Positions 35,119 through 45,617 of a stretch of DNA of 64,000 nt are shown here, piece after piece. Numbering within the stretch: position 1 is the stretch's first letter; every line of letters begins with the position of its first letter. Origin of the DNA: Locusta migratoria (taxonomy: Eukaryota > Arthropoda > Insecta > Orthoptera > Acrididae); the NCBI GenBank assembly GCA_026315105.1, contig CM048744.1, positions 903,197,094 through 903,261,093 on the forward strand, read 5' to 3'. The position numbers and the translations under genes are program-made. The notes beneath the pieces are model-generated. The model did not search any database. It was not told where the DNA came from and saw only the letters and a list, made by a program, of their open reading frames with translations.

Positions 35119-35374
35119 CATAAAGTTTCGGGATTGTAGCCGGATTTCGTCGACTTCTTGCCACGATATTTCGGCTGACAATCGTTGAGCCATCTTCAGG
35201 TGAGTGCGTTCCACTCGAGATTGCTAGTTCTCGACGCCGCCTTTGTAGCAAATATTGGCGCGAAATTGCATGCGCATCAGTGGCCGTCACAAGCGCGCCC
35301 TCTTTCGAATTTACCGCCCTCTGCGGAAAACAGTCCACAAGCGGCGCGCGGGCGTCTGTGCGAAGTACAAACTG
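35119..35374 (-). repeat. Penelope-associated terminal repeat, left copy
   Basis: Reads on the minus strand as ...GGGCGGTAAATTCGAA..., CTAGCAATCTCGAGTGGAACG, CACCTGAAGATGGCTCAACG, GTCAGCCGAAATATCG, GAAGTCGACGAAATCCGG and ends CCCGAAACTTTATG. It is an inverted copy of 36752-37001. It lies 3' of the GIY-YIG coding fragment on the same strand, as expected of an element's 3' region. Confidence 0.75.
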
Positions 35375-35534
35375 CATGTCCGCCATTTGTCGGAACGCGT
35401 ACGCACTGAATAAGTTGGAAATACAGTACATATCCTCCCTCTGTCGGAATGCGCACTCACAAGAAAAGTACTTGGGCACGAACAAACACATAAACACCAA
35501 AATCGTACGAGAGATAATGTAAAGGTCCCTTATT

Positions 35535-36036
35535 GCACTAGTGATACTCCCGCATCTGCAAAACTCTGCAGTCGTCCGTTAGAGGCCTCTGCGTGTGCCT
35601 TGCCACACTGCACTTTGACCTGTCGGTTCGCCAGTAAGGACGGTGCAGTGTGCTTCTGTTTTGTGACGTTATTTGTATGGTGAAGCGTTAGATGGGGCGG
35701 CGATTGGCAATCAATCCTGCTAATGTATTGCGATTGGTTGATATGAAGTTACGAAGAACCCTTCTTCGTGGAGATGGTATTAGTGTAGAAGATGAACCAT
35801 TCGCATGCTTTCTCGTATCTGTTATGGTACAGAAATATGAGCCTGAGTTAGATACTGTTGTAACACTAACACATAATGATGATAATAGGGATGATAATGA
35901 CAAACAACTCACTGCAAGCGGTAGTGCTACGGTAAGTGCGGTAGGAGGCGATGGAAGCAGTGGCAGTGAATATCAACAGTCTTCCGAGAAGAAGGTATTG
36001 CAACTATCATCACGGCTTTTGATGTCAATACGCTAG
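35535..36036 (+). other. unidentified dispersed repeat with a 114-codon frame
   Basis: Positions 35,540-35,640 recur at the right edge of the window (63,889-64,000), both with CATCTGCAAAACT, TTAGAGGCCTCTGCGTG and CTTTGACCTG. The + frame 35692-36036 (start MGRRLAINPANVLRLVD) is acidic in its middle (HNDDNRDDNDK) and has no domain I recognise. The sequence interrupts the Penelope-like element, so it is probably a mobile element inserted there, but the class is unknown. Confidence 0.4.
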
Positions 36037-36324
36037 AGAACATGTACGATGATTATTACAGAAGTTATAGTTAAGATATCTGCATTACGTACGACGTCTA
36101 CAATTATTACATCTACTGTGCTATCTAAAGCATGATTGCAAAGTTTTGCATAAAATGGACACCCACCAACACACTGATGTGTACGTAGAGATCCTGTAAG
36201 CAAATGTTCATACATATATGTTTGTTCCAGCCCAAGTACTTTCCTTGTCAGTATATTAACTTTCAGATGTATAAAATTTTAATTGTCACTAGAAGCGTCG
36301 TCCTGAATGATTCCTCTCATATTA

Positions 36325-36553
36325 TATTAAAGAAATCACCGGGTTCCAAGCCTTGTCCAGATGAAAGCCGCCTTCACGATTAGTAAGATCTTGGGCTAAA
36401 CGTATTTCCACAGTTTCTTTGATTAATAAGTTCCAATAAGATCTCGTCGGGGCCAATATTTCTGTGACGGAGTAATCAATAGAATGCCCTGTGGTATTAG
36501 AATGCGCATCTGGGCTGCAACAGACGAGTGTGGCGTTCATGTTCATCGCACCT
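36325..36553 (-). pseudogene. Penelope-like element, GIY-YIG C-terminal fragment
   Basis: Minus-strand frame with TTGHSIDYSVTEIL, SYWNLLIKETVEIRL, NREGGFHLDKAWNP and a stop right after VISLI. This is the pattern at the C-terminus of Penelope-like proteins, just after the GIY-YIG endonuclease core (T-G-H-x-I-x-F ... Y-W-x-R-x-I-K-E-A-x-E-I ... N-R-x-G-G-x-x-L-x-x-x-W-x-P). The reverse transcriptase and the GIY-YIG catalytic part are absent. A SINE (36554-36739) sits directly upstream in the element; the sequence beyond it at 36747 belongs to the inverted terminal repeat. Confidence 0.85.
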
Positions 36554-36739
36554 GCCGCGGTGGAGTAGCCGAGCGGTCTAAAGCACCTCGCTGCGGAGCG
36601 CGTGGTTTCTCGCCGTGGAGGTTCGACTCCTCCGTGGGGCATGGGTGTGTGTGTTTGTCCGTAGGTTACTTTACCTAGGTTTAAGTAGCTTAACCACGCA
36701 GTTTGATCCGATAGATTTACAGACATTTGAACATTTCAA
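36554..36739 (+). mobile_element. SINE, head type B
   Basis: Starts GCCGCGGTGGAGTAGCCGAG, box B GGTTCGACTCC near 36620, tail shortened. A 7-bp direct repeat CGCACCT at 36547-36553 and 36740-36746 fits a target duplication in the Penelope-like element. Confidence 0.9.
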
Positions 36740-36751
36740 CGCACCTTTCCC

Positions 36752-37001
36752 GTACTGTTTGCTGTACTTCGCGCGCCACTTGTGGTCTGTTTTTCGGAGA
36801 GGGCGGTAAATTCGAATGAAGGCGCGCTTCTGACGGCGACTGGTGCACATGCGCCTCTGCGCCAATGATTGCTATAAAGGCGTCGTCAAGAACTAGCAAC
36901 CTCCAGTGGAACGCACTCACCTGAAGATGGCTCAACGACTGTCAGCCGAAATATCTTGGCAAGAAGTCGACGGAATCCGGCTGCAATCCCGAAACTTTAT
37001 G
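36752..37001 (+). repeat. Penelope-associated terminal repeat, right copy, inverted relative to the left
   Basis: The + strand carries GAGGGCGGTAAATTCGAA, CACCTGAAGATGGCTCAACG (from 36919), GTCAGCCGAAATATCTTGG, AAGAAGTCGACGGAATCCGG and CCCGAAACTTTATG. It is the mirror image of 35119-35374 across the GIY-YIG fragment. CTGAAGA (36921-36927) and CGAAA (36946-36950) have the spacing of a hammerhead-ribozyme core; see findings. Confidence 0.8.
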
Positions 37002-37791
37002 GAAGAGTCTTCGCCATCTGTATGGTCGAATGGATGCGATGCCTCCCTGTGAGGCTAAATCACGTACTAATATGTGTGTTACAGCATGGATCGACATCTG
37101 GTACGCTTGAGCTGTTGATCTATAAACGTAATACTTTCAGGTACTGTTTCAACCCAAGTTTTAATTGAATTGGAAAACTCTTAATTCCGGCAGCGTAGCT
37201 ATGTTGAGTAGTAGGAACTGTAGTCTGATAGGACATGTGTCACTTAGGCATGTGATTATGGACTTTGTTGTCATATTACGTGTAGCTTCAGAAGGTAACG
37301 CCAGTGAAGATGAAGAAAACTAATATGACGGAATGTAATGAATCCTTTTGTTTGGAATATGTCTAAACCGATTTAGGACCGTACAAGGGTGAGAGTATCA
37401 TCAGTCAATAATAATGTTGGAAGAGTAATATCAAATCCAAGCCATACCATACAACCAAGGCATGCCTTGCGAAAATGAGGAAACTCCAGAGTATGTGTCA
37501 CAGAGTAGAAACAACCATCTGCTTGTCATTTTAATTTGAACTTCAGTGGACTGCATTGTTCATGATCTGGCTGTGCCGTTGGGCGTCATACCCAATAAGC
37601 CGTTACTATTGTGGTAGAGTGGTAGGAACCAATACAACACTTAGATTCGTAAGTTTTTATATCGATCAATTAGGATATTGTCCTCTTTTAAACTTCTCTA
37701 GCCAAGTGCTCTCCTTGTGAAAACGTTTACCGACAGGCAGTTCATTCTTCTCCAACACATGGAAAAAATCCAATAATCACTCAAATTTTCT
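37002..37791. other. no recognisable gene
   Basis: Short frames only; nothing identified. Confidence 0.5.
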
Positions 37792-37956
37792 AATGTTTGT
37801 GAAACTATTGGACCAAAGTGATATGGTCATCAGACACCCTAGGCTTACGAACTACTAAAACTAACTGATGCTAAGGACAACACACACACCAATACCAGAG
37901 GGAGGACTCCAACCTCCGATGGCGAGCAACCATGCGCTCCTCAGCGAGGTACCTTA
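37792..37956 (-). mobile_element. SINE, head type B, truncated
   Basis: Minus-strand tail and body, ACACACACACCAATACC at the GT site, then CTCCAACCTCCGATGGCG (box B in reverse). The 5' head end is lost next to the inverted repeat at 37963. Confidence 0.82.
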
Positions 37957-38044
37957 AAAATTAAATAAATCACAATTTGCGATGTTATGGCATCACTGTA
38001 TTAGGTTTAGATGGAATACCAAACTGTGGCGAATGAAAATTTGT

Positions 38045-38113
38045 GCCCGGCTGGGATTCGAAGCCGGGATCTACTGCTTACTAGTCAGACGCGTTGACCA
38101 CTCCGCCACCGAA
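38045..38113 (-). tRNA. tRNA-Thr(AGT)-like module, left arm
   Basis: The minus strand reads GGTGGCGGAGTGGTCAACGC (box A region), anticodon arm CTGACTAGTAAGCAG with loop CTAGTAA (anticodon AGT), and box B GCTTCGAATCC. The outer acceptor stem does not pair well, so it is a tRNA-derived module in a repeat, not a confident gene. Confidence 0.55.
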
Positions 38114-38462
38114 GACACAATGACCAGCCCGACTGCAGAGGACTCTTCCCTGCACGTCTCCCGCCACACACAAATCTCCATTCGTCACGCTATCTCTTTC
38201 CTATACCACAGCCTATTTATTCTATAATGCTCGCAGCCACAATACTGTATTCCCGCATCAAGGAGAACAGACCATGAGGTATCGAGACACAATTAATGTC
38301 GTCAGGAGCCCAGCCCCAACTTTTATACAATTATAGATATTTTTGACGAATTACAGCGTTCTAATAAACGGTATAGGAAAGAGACAGTGTGGCGAATGGA
38401 GATTTGTGTGTGGCGGGAGACGTGCAGGGAAGAGTCCTCTGCAGTCGGGCTGGTCACTGTGT

Positions 38463-38533
38463 CCTCGGTGGCGGAGTGATCAACGCGTCTGCCTAGTAAG
38501 CAGGAGATCCTGGGTTCGAATCCCGGCCGGTCA
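38463..38533 (+). tRNA. tRNA-Thr(AGT)-like module, right arm
   Basis: GGTGGCGGAGTGATCAACGC, anticodon arm CTGCCTAGTAAGCAG (a clean 4-bp stem, loop CTAGTAA, U before anticodon AGT), five-base variable loop and T arm CTGGGTTCGAATCCCGG. Anticodon and T arms fold well; the acceptor arm (GTCCTCG against GCCGGTC) is poor. Confidence 0.6.
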
Positions 38534-38615
38534 CAAATATTCATTCGCCACAGCTTGGTAATCCATCTAAACCTAATAACGTGATACCATAGCATCGCAA
38601 ATTGCGGTTTATTTC

Positions 38616-39129
38616 ATTCATTTGAAAGCTGTAATTCGCCAAAAACATTTATAATTGTACCTTAAAAAGCTGAGCCACTACAGCGCGGCAATAATCACTC
38701 AATATTACAAATTACTGTGCCAGTTATGTAGCAGCAGCATCTGCCATTAGAGTGCAGAACCTCAGAACGTGTGCACGTTTGATAAATTAAAGGCTAGTGC
38801 TTTTTCCTTGTATGCAAGTCCTGGGTGAAATCCGCAAGTCCCTAACACATCATACATTTGGGTATAAGAGTATCTGTCGCAAAACTGATCTTTGTCTCAA
38901 TGTTCAAACTGTGGGGTACAGCGGAATTTCCATACTAATTATAAGGAAGCAAACAAGGAACAGTAAGTGTGTCAACCACAAGATGACTGAAAATGGTATC
39001 CAAATATCAATCGTCCATTGATAACATTTTATTCTACTTCCGTTATATTATCAAGTAAGCATAAATTAATGAAACAGGTTTTAAACAATCTTGAATTAGG
39101 AAAACCACAGGTAAAAATTATACAAGAAT
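38616..39129. other. no recognisable gene
   Basis: 38,630-38,663 is an inverted match to 38,328-38,358 (ATTACAG, AATTATA...), so the element at 37963 may extend or have a shorter third copy. Otherwise nothing. Confidence 0.45.
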
Positions 39130-39141
39130 TTTGGGAGTCAT

Positions 39142-39344
39142 GCCGGCCGCGGTGGCCGAGGGGACTGAGGCGCTCCAGTCACGGTCTGCACGGCCACTAC
39201 GGTCGGGGGTTCGAATCCTCCCTCGGGCATGGATATTTGTGCCGTCCTTAGTGTTAAGTAGTTCATAAGTAGTTTGTAAGTTTAGGGACTGATGACCCCG
39301 TAGTTGAGTCCCATAAGCTGTACAAACATTTGAACATTTGAACA
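39142..39344 (+). mobile_element. SINE, full length, head type A
   Basis: A perfect 12-bp target duplication TTTGGGAGTCAT lies at 39130-39141 and 39345-39356. The tail has three TTTGAACA-type repeats. Confidence 0.95.
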
Positions 39345-39356
39345 TTTGGGAGTCAT

Positions 39357-40490
39357 TACCGGACAGAGGATGAAGATGGTCCATCCTTTTATCTGAAACG
39401 GTTCGTCTAAAATAAGTTTGTGGTGACATTTTTGTCGCTGAAATGTCCAGATGTAGAAAATCTGTAAGAGTAATGAAATCTCAACTTTCATTCGGGTCAT
39501 GAACATTATAAAATCATTTGTGCTTCGGACACAAGTCTGCGGATGCCGAAAAACTACAAAACGGCAGGTTTAACTAGGCGAAAGAGCTAGCGTGAGCTCT
39601 GGTGTTTTGCATGAAGTGGACCGCCCAGTTTTGGTTTGTATTTTATCGGCTGATAGTGATTGATGACCGCTGCATTTAATCTTTCCTTAATGGAACGTCC
39701 GCTGAAATTTACATGGCGCCGTTTTATGCCGACAAATATCAATCCTTTTCAGTTATTGCCGAACAGAGTACCCAACTCACAAACGCACTTGCCAAATAGA
39801 TTCGAGCGATAATTGGCATGTTACTTTTTAATTTAGAGCGCTATATTTCATCTTTATTGCAGGATAGGAGAAATTTGTAAACACATTAGTCTAGTCAGAA
39901 ACTCCCAACACGTAAGAGGACTCTGGGCTATAATTTTGAAGTCCATGCCCAAAATACAGGACCTCATACTACAAAAACAGCAACGGGATATTTATCTTCC
40001 CGCCATTCTCCAATTGGAGCTCCTATGTTCCATCTCTAATGAACTGACCATCTATTGAAAGTTCAACTACGGCACATTACATTCCAGCATGATACCATAT
40101 CCACCACTTTTGTTGAAATACACGTTATTAAGAATAAAACGGTGGTCACCAATCCACGCCCAACGTCACATATTAAAGCGGAGGCCGAATTGGAAAAATT
40201 TTGTATCGCTGGACCTTTAAAATGAAATACTGAAATTCATTACATCCATTTATTTCACACGATGAAAACAAGTAGCAGGCTAAGAGATGAAGGAATGAAA
40301 ATTATTGGGGCCAAGATTCTCGGAAACTAAATTCATTCTTATAGCTGCAACCGTCGTTCAACGGAACAATGAACCCTTTTGATGAGGATAGTATAAATCA
40401 TAAGACCAACAGAAAAGAGAATTGTATCGATATGAGACCAAGACTCAATTTACAGGAAAATCACAACTAGAATGACGTGACCATAAAAAG
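39357..40490. other. no recognisable gene
   Basis: No long frame and no known repeat. It may hold the 5' UTR of the LINE starting near 40.5 kb. Confidence 0.45.
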
Positions 40491-40499
40491 TGAAGGTCA

Positions 40500-42443
40500 A
40501 TGTGGAGGCTGACCGTGCGGTGTCGCCCGCTCTGCCTGGGAGTGGACATGCGGCCGCTCCTTGAGCAGGGTCCGAGCAGGCACACGGGTCTATTAGTGAT
40601 TAGTAGCTCCAACATTAGGCGGGTGATGGAGCCCCTTAGGGAAATAGCAGAAAGGTCGCGGAAGAAGGCCAGTGTGCACTCGGTTTACTTGTCGGTGGTC
40701 TCATCCGAGATATGGAGGAGGCCCTTCCGGTGACGATAGAGAGCACTGGGTGCACCCGACTGCAAATTGTTGCTTATATCGGCACCTGCCGGATGGGTTC
40801 AGAGGTCATCCTCAGTTCATACAGGCTGTTGGTGGAGTTGGTGAAGGCTGAAAGCCTCGCTTGCGGGGTGGAAACTGAGCTATTTGTAGTATTCGTAGTA
40901 TCGCGATCTTCTGGTTTGTAGCCGAGTGGAAGGCTTAAACCAGAGGCTCAGACGATTCTGCGAAGATCTGTGTGCAAATTACTCGACCTCCGCTATCGTG
41001 TGGAGGAATGTAGGATTCGCCTGAATAGGTCAGGCGTGCTCTATACGCAGGAAGCGGCTACAAGGCTAGCGGAGTACGCGTGGAGTGCACATGGGGGGTT
41101 TTAGGTTAGAGAATTCCCTCCCTAGACCGACATGACGCTTCCTGACTTGCAACAATGTAGCACTAGGCAGAACACAACAGGGAATGAAAAGATCAATGTA
41201 GTAGTAGTTAACTGCAGGAACGTCTATAGAAAGGTCCCAGAACTACTCTCATTAATAAACGGTCACAATGCCGACGTAGTACTTGGGACGGATAGTTGGC
41301 TGAAACCAGATGTAAACCGTAGTGAGATTCTAAACTCAGGTTGGAATGTATACCGCAGAGACAGGCTACAAAGTGCACTAGAATCGAAGGAAATAGACGG
41401 AGATCCGAAGTGTGAAATAATTTGGGTGAAGGTCACGGTTAAAGCAGCTCGAACATGGTAATTGGATTTCTATATAGGCCTCCTGGCTCATCAGATGTTG
41501 TGGCAGAACATCTGAATGAAAATTTGGAAAATATTTCGAGTAGATTTCCCGATCATGTTATAGTTTTGGGAGCTAGTTTTAATTTACCGGATGTAGACTG
41601 GGAGACCCAAACATTTATGACAAGTGGCAGTGACAAAGAGTCCAGTGAAATTTTTTCGAGTGCATTATCTGAAAATTATTTTGAACAGTTAAACACAGAA
41701 CCGACTCGTGGCGACAAACAGACCCGAACTATTCGAAACAGTTAACGCAGAACAGGGAATCAGCGATCATAAAGCTGTTACAGCATCGATAATTTCAGCC
41801 ATAAATAGAAATATTAAAAATTGTAGGAAGATTTTCCTGTTCGGAAAAAGTGACAAAAAGCGGATTTCAGAGTTTTTGACGGCTCCACACAGAACTTTTA
41901 TCGCTAGTACAGATAGTGTTGAGGAACAGTGGTCAAAGTTCAAAGCCATCGTACAATATGCATTAGATGAGTATGTACCAAGCAAAATCGTAAGAGATGG
42001 AAACGAGCCACCATGGTACAACAGAATTAGAAAACTGCTACGGAAGCAAAGGGAACTTCACTGCAAACATAAACGTATTCAAAGCCTTGTAGACAAGCAA
42101 AAATCAAACGAAGCGAAATGTAGCGTGGGGAGGGCAATGCGAGAGGCGCTCTACGAGTTCGAAAGTAAAGTTCTAAGTACTGACTTGGTTGAAAATCCTA
42201 AGAAATTTTGGTCTTATATCAATGCGGTAGGTGGATCAAAACAAAATCTCCAGACACTCTGTGACGAAAATGGCTTTGAAAGAAAGGATGACAATCTATA
42301 GGCTGAATTAATAAATGACTTTTTCCAAAGCTGTTTCACACAGGATGATTTCACTGTAGTTCCTAGTCTAGATTGCCGCACAGATCACAAAATGGAAGAT
42401 ATCACAATGATTGACAGAGGGATAGAAAAGCAATTAAAATCGC
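40500..42443 (+). pseudogene. CR1-like LINE, left part (ORF1 end and endonuclease)
   Basis: The older of two nested LINEs. 40,500-41,105 holds broken frames such as LDLRYRVEECRIRLNRSGV, probably the end of ORF1. From 41,132 the endonuclease reads NVVVVNCRNVYRKVPELL (N-terminal strand), ADVVLGTDSWL (usual E/T-x-T-W), then in another frame GFLYRPPGSSD and VIVLGASFNLPDVDW. The last is the G-D-F-N box with Asp changed to Ser, so the catalytic site is lost. ISDHKAVTASI (near 41,760) is the intact S-D-H motif. The frame 41708-42301 continues into the linker (PPWYNRIRKLLRKQRELH; VENPKKFWSYIN). The coding sequence stops at the I-like LINE and resumes at 48,531. Confidence 0.85.
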
Positions 42444-42980
42444 CCCCCCCCCCCAGGAGACCCACAGCTCTTTTGTGGGTACGTGTGTGGCGTGCACGGG
42501 GCCCCGAGCTGAGGCAGCCTTTTTTTCCGCCCCAGGCTGCTTCCCTTTCCCTCCCGGTTTATGCCTTCGCCCGGAGACGGGCTTCCTTTGCGAATTAAGG
42601 TGGTTTCTTGTAGTAGTTTCTCTCATTCCTTGGTTTCTTCCTTTCCTAACCTTTGCTTCTGTCTTTCTCTCCTTGCTGTACTCTCCTAGCCTTCCTCTCC
42701 TCCTCATTAGTCTCCGCTTCGGCGTTTGAGACACTTCTTTCTCTTCGTTTCCTCCATTCTTCTTCTTTCCTCCCTGTGCGTGTCTGAAGGCTGACCCACG
42801 CATTATCTTGCGTAGCAGGTGACGTGGTAACGCGTAATTCCCCGCCCCGGGTAGACAAGTAGGGCACGTACGTACACCCTGGTAAAGGCCAGGCCCAGGA
42901 AGAGGTGATTACCCGAGCTGGTACCTTCCGAACATGCCGATTGGTCCCTCCGTCAGTTCTCGGGAAGTGTGACCTGAGGT

Positions 42981-43690
42981 GTGAACAATCACCCAAGGCG
43001 GGTAAGCCCTCGGAGAAGGCCCCCACTAGGAAGGAGCGCGCCGTCGAAGACGCCGGTAATCACGGGGGACACTTCCACAATGACTTCCTTCTCTTCTTGT
43101 GTGACGTTGGCCCAGAAACGAAAGATAGATTCGCCTCAGCAAAAGAAAACATTGCCTAATCTACCGAAATTTCTTGTTGTCTCTCGAACCGACGGCAAAG
43201 ATTTCAATTCTGTAAATCCTTTCGTCATTCAGAAAGGTGTTGATGCAATTGCTGGCCCTGTTTAAACCTGTTGGCGTCAGTGCAATGGCACATTGTTGCT
43301 GGAAGCGGACAGTACCTTCCAGGCCCAAAAACTGATACGGACTACATTGTTACACACATTCCTTGTCAAGTTAGAAGCGCATAGCACGCTCAACTCGTCA
43401 CGAGGGATAGTTTTTACGAGATCCCTTGACGGGTTGTCTGACGAAGACATATAAACCTATATGTCCGATCAGGGTGTAACAGCCGTCCATAGGGTGTTGA
43501 AAAAGGTAGATAACCAGCTGACACCGACTCGTACTGTGTTTTTGACGTTCGACAGAGCTGAACTCCCGTCGAAGGTCAAAGCAGGGTATGAAGTCATCTC
43601 CGTCCGACCTTATGTACCTAACCCAACGCGCTGTTTTCAATGCCACAGATACAACCACACCCGTTAATCTTGCCCTAACGCGTTTGAACC
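42981..43690 (+). pseudogene. I-like LINE ORF1 (gag-like), three in-frame stops
   Basis: ORF1 would coat the element RNA. One frame runs through with stops at 43263, 43452 and 43665. It contains KRKIDSPQQKKTLP, SDQGVTAVHRVLKK, TRTVFLTFDRAELP, and near its end CFQCHRYNHTR, stop, SC, a CCHC zinc-knuckle (C-x2-C-x4-H-x4-C) in which an in-frame TAA falls inside the knuckle. Later I-type gag proteins have two or three such knuckles; only one can be seen before the frame degrades. The real start is upstream, perhaps near 43,080, where TSFSSCVTLAQKRK begins. Confidence 0.8.
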
Positions 43691-43819
43691 TATGGAACAT
43701 GACTCTCTGCCTCTAGACGGCGACAGTAGTGCTCCCTCGAAGCCCGGTCCTCAGCGGCTGTCGAGGTGACACCACCTGCTTGTTCCTTTTTATCTTCCTT
43801 TCTTCTCTTAATTTTTATC

Positions 43820-45609
43820 ATGGCGCTCCTTCAATGGAATATTCGCGGATTTCGTTCCAATCGGGAGGAATTAAAACTACTCCTTCGATTGCACTGCCCG
43901 TTTCTAGTTTGTCTCCAAGAAACTAAGTTACGTCCAAGTGATCGTGCAGACTTCCCCCACTCCACATCTGTGCGTTTCGACCTGCCACCTGTGGAAGGTA
44001 CCCCAGCCCATGGAGGGGTTCTGATGCTCATTCGGGACCACGTCTATCACCATCCCATTTCATTGCATACTCACCTACAGGCAGTTGCCGTCCGCATAAC
44101 TCTATCCACCTTTTCCTTTTCCCTTTGTAATACCTACTCGCCATCGTCATCCGCCCTTACTAGGGCAGATGTGCTACACCTCGTTTACCAACTCTCTCCA
44201 CCTTTCGTGTTGGTAGGCGACCTTAATGCCCATCACCCCCTATGGGGCTCTCCGGCACCTTGTCCGAGAGGCTCGCTTTTGGTGGACCTTCTCCAGCACC
44301 TCAATCTTGTCTGCCTCAACACCGGTGCACTGACCTTCCTTTCCGACACGACATACACCTATTCCCAAATAGACCTCGCGATATGCACTCCTCACCTTGC
44401 CGGTCGGTTTGAGTGGTATGAACTTTCTGACACGTACTTGAGTGACCATTTTCCTTGTGTTATCCACTTCCTGCATCATTCCCCATCTCCTCGTCCCACC
44501 AGTTGGAACATTTCTAAAGCCGACTGGGGGCTTCATTCTTCCATGACAGTTTTTCACAACCTTTTCCTTTTCCCTTTGTAATACCTACTCGCCATCGTCA
44601 TCCGCCCTTACTAGGGCAGATGTGCTACACCTCGTTTACCAACTCTCTCCACCTTTCGTGTTGGTAGGCGACCTTAATGCCCATCACCCCCTATGGGGCT
44701 CTCCGGCACCTTGTCCGAGAGGCTCGCTTTTGGTGGACCTTCTCCAGCACCTCAATCTTGTCTGCCTCAACACCGGTGCACCGACCTTCCTTTCCGACAC
44801 GACATACACCTATTCCCAAATAGACCTCGCGATATGCACTCCTCACCTTGCCGGTCGGTTTGAGTGGTATGCACTTTCTGACACGTACTTGAGTGACCAT
44901 TTTCCTTGTGTTATCCACTTCCTGCATCATTCCCCATCTCCTCGTCCCACCAGTTGGAACATTTCTAAAGCCGACTGGGGGCTTCATTCTTCCATGACAG
45001 TTTTTCACAACCTTTTCCTTTTCCCTTTGTAATACCTACTCGCCATCGTCATCCGCCCTTACTAGGGCAGATGTGCTACACCTCGTTTACCAACTCTCTC
45101 CACCTTTCGTGTTAGTAGGCGACTTTAATGCCCATCACCCCCTATGGGGCTCTCCGGCAACTTGTCCGAGAGGCTCGCTTTTGGTGGACCTTCTCCAGCA
45201 CCTCAATCTTGTCTGCCTCAACACCGGTGCACCGACCTTCCTTTCCGACACGACATACACCTATTCCCAAATAGACCTCGCGATATGCACTCCTCACCTT
45301 GCCGGTCGGTTTGAGTGGTATGCACTTTCTGACACGTACTTGAGTGACCATTTTCCTTGTGTTATCCACTTCCTGCATCATTCCCCATCTCCTCGTCCCA
45401 CCAGTTGGAACATTTCTAAAGCCGACTGGGAGCTTCATTCTTCCATGACAGTTTTTCACAACCAGGACTTTTCCAGCTGTGACAGTCAGGTCGAATACCT
45501 CACAGAGGTTATTCTCACAGCTGCCGAACATTCCATACCTCGTACATCCTCTTCTCCACGTCGTGTCCCGGTCCCTTGGTGGACTCTAGCCTGTCGCGAC
45601 GCGCTTAGA
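43820..45609 (+). pseudogene. I-like LINE ORF2, APE endonuclease domain, triplicated in part
   Basis: The endonuclease nicks the target. The natural start is ATG at 43820: MALLQWNIRGFRSNREELKL (N of the first motif), FLVCLQETKL (catalytic E), GGVLMLIRDHV, then VLVGDLNAHHPLWGS (G-D-x-N motif), TYTYSQIDLAI and LSDHFPCVIH (S-D-H motif). The region from 44110 to 44560 is repeated twice more. As the unit is 451 bp (not divisible by three), each junction shifts the frame and the first copy ends NLFLFPL-stop. The third copy reads on through VEYLTEVILTAAEHSIP and VPWWTLACRDALRAQ to a stop at 45,631. Confidence 0.9.
44110..45462 (+). repeat. 451-bp tandem triplication inside the endonuclease
   Basis: Units are 44110-44560, 44561-45011 and 45012-45462, each opening with CTTTTCCTTTTCCCTTTGTA and closing with CATGACAGTTTTTCACAAC. 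Copies differ at only a few bases (for example CACTGACC in unit 1 and CACCGACC in units 2 and 3; TATGAACTT versus TATGCACTT; unit 3 has GGCAACTTG and CTGGGAGCTT). The boundary offers a short TTTTCC microhomology: the native continuation after unit 3 is CAGGACTTTTCCAG. Confidence 0.97.
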
Positions 45610-45617
45610 GCCCAATT

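Larger units (their letters stand above)
37963..38615. repeat. long inverted repeat with a tRNA-Thr-like module in each arm
   Basis: The left arm 37963-38207 and right arm 38370-38615 are reverse complements, over 90% alike by eye across about 245 bp. Shared blocks include GGTATAGGAAAGAGA, GAATGGAGATTTGTGTGTGG, CGGGAGACGTGCAGGGAAGA, GTCCTCTGCAGTCGGGCTGG, CATCTAAACCTAATA. The 162-bp loop is unrelated. Each arm has a tRNA-like core in its middle, not at its end, unlike an ordinary tRNA-derived SINE. No coding capacity. Confidence 0.9.

Noticed and set aside
35692..36036. Host gene coding a 114-residue acidic protein
   Set aside because: The upstream sequence is a dispersed repeat and the frame sits inside a disrupted Penelope-like element; a mobile origin is more likely.
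38463..38533. Functional tRNA-Thr gene
   Set aside because: Anticodon and T arms are good but the acceptor stem does not pair and the sequence lies in a multi-copy-looking inverted repeat, so it is recorded as tRNA-like only.
44240..45531. Repeated minus-strand frames of 105-129 codons (GRMKPPVGFRNVPTGGTRRW)
   Set aside because: They repeat only because the endonuclease segment is triplicated; they are shadows of the real + strand frame.
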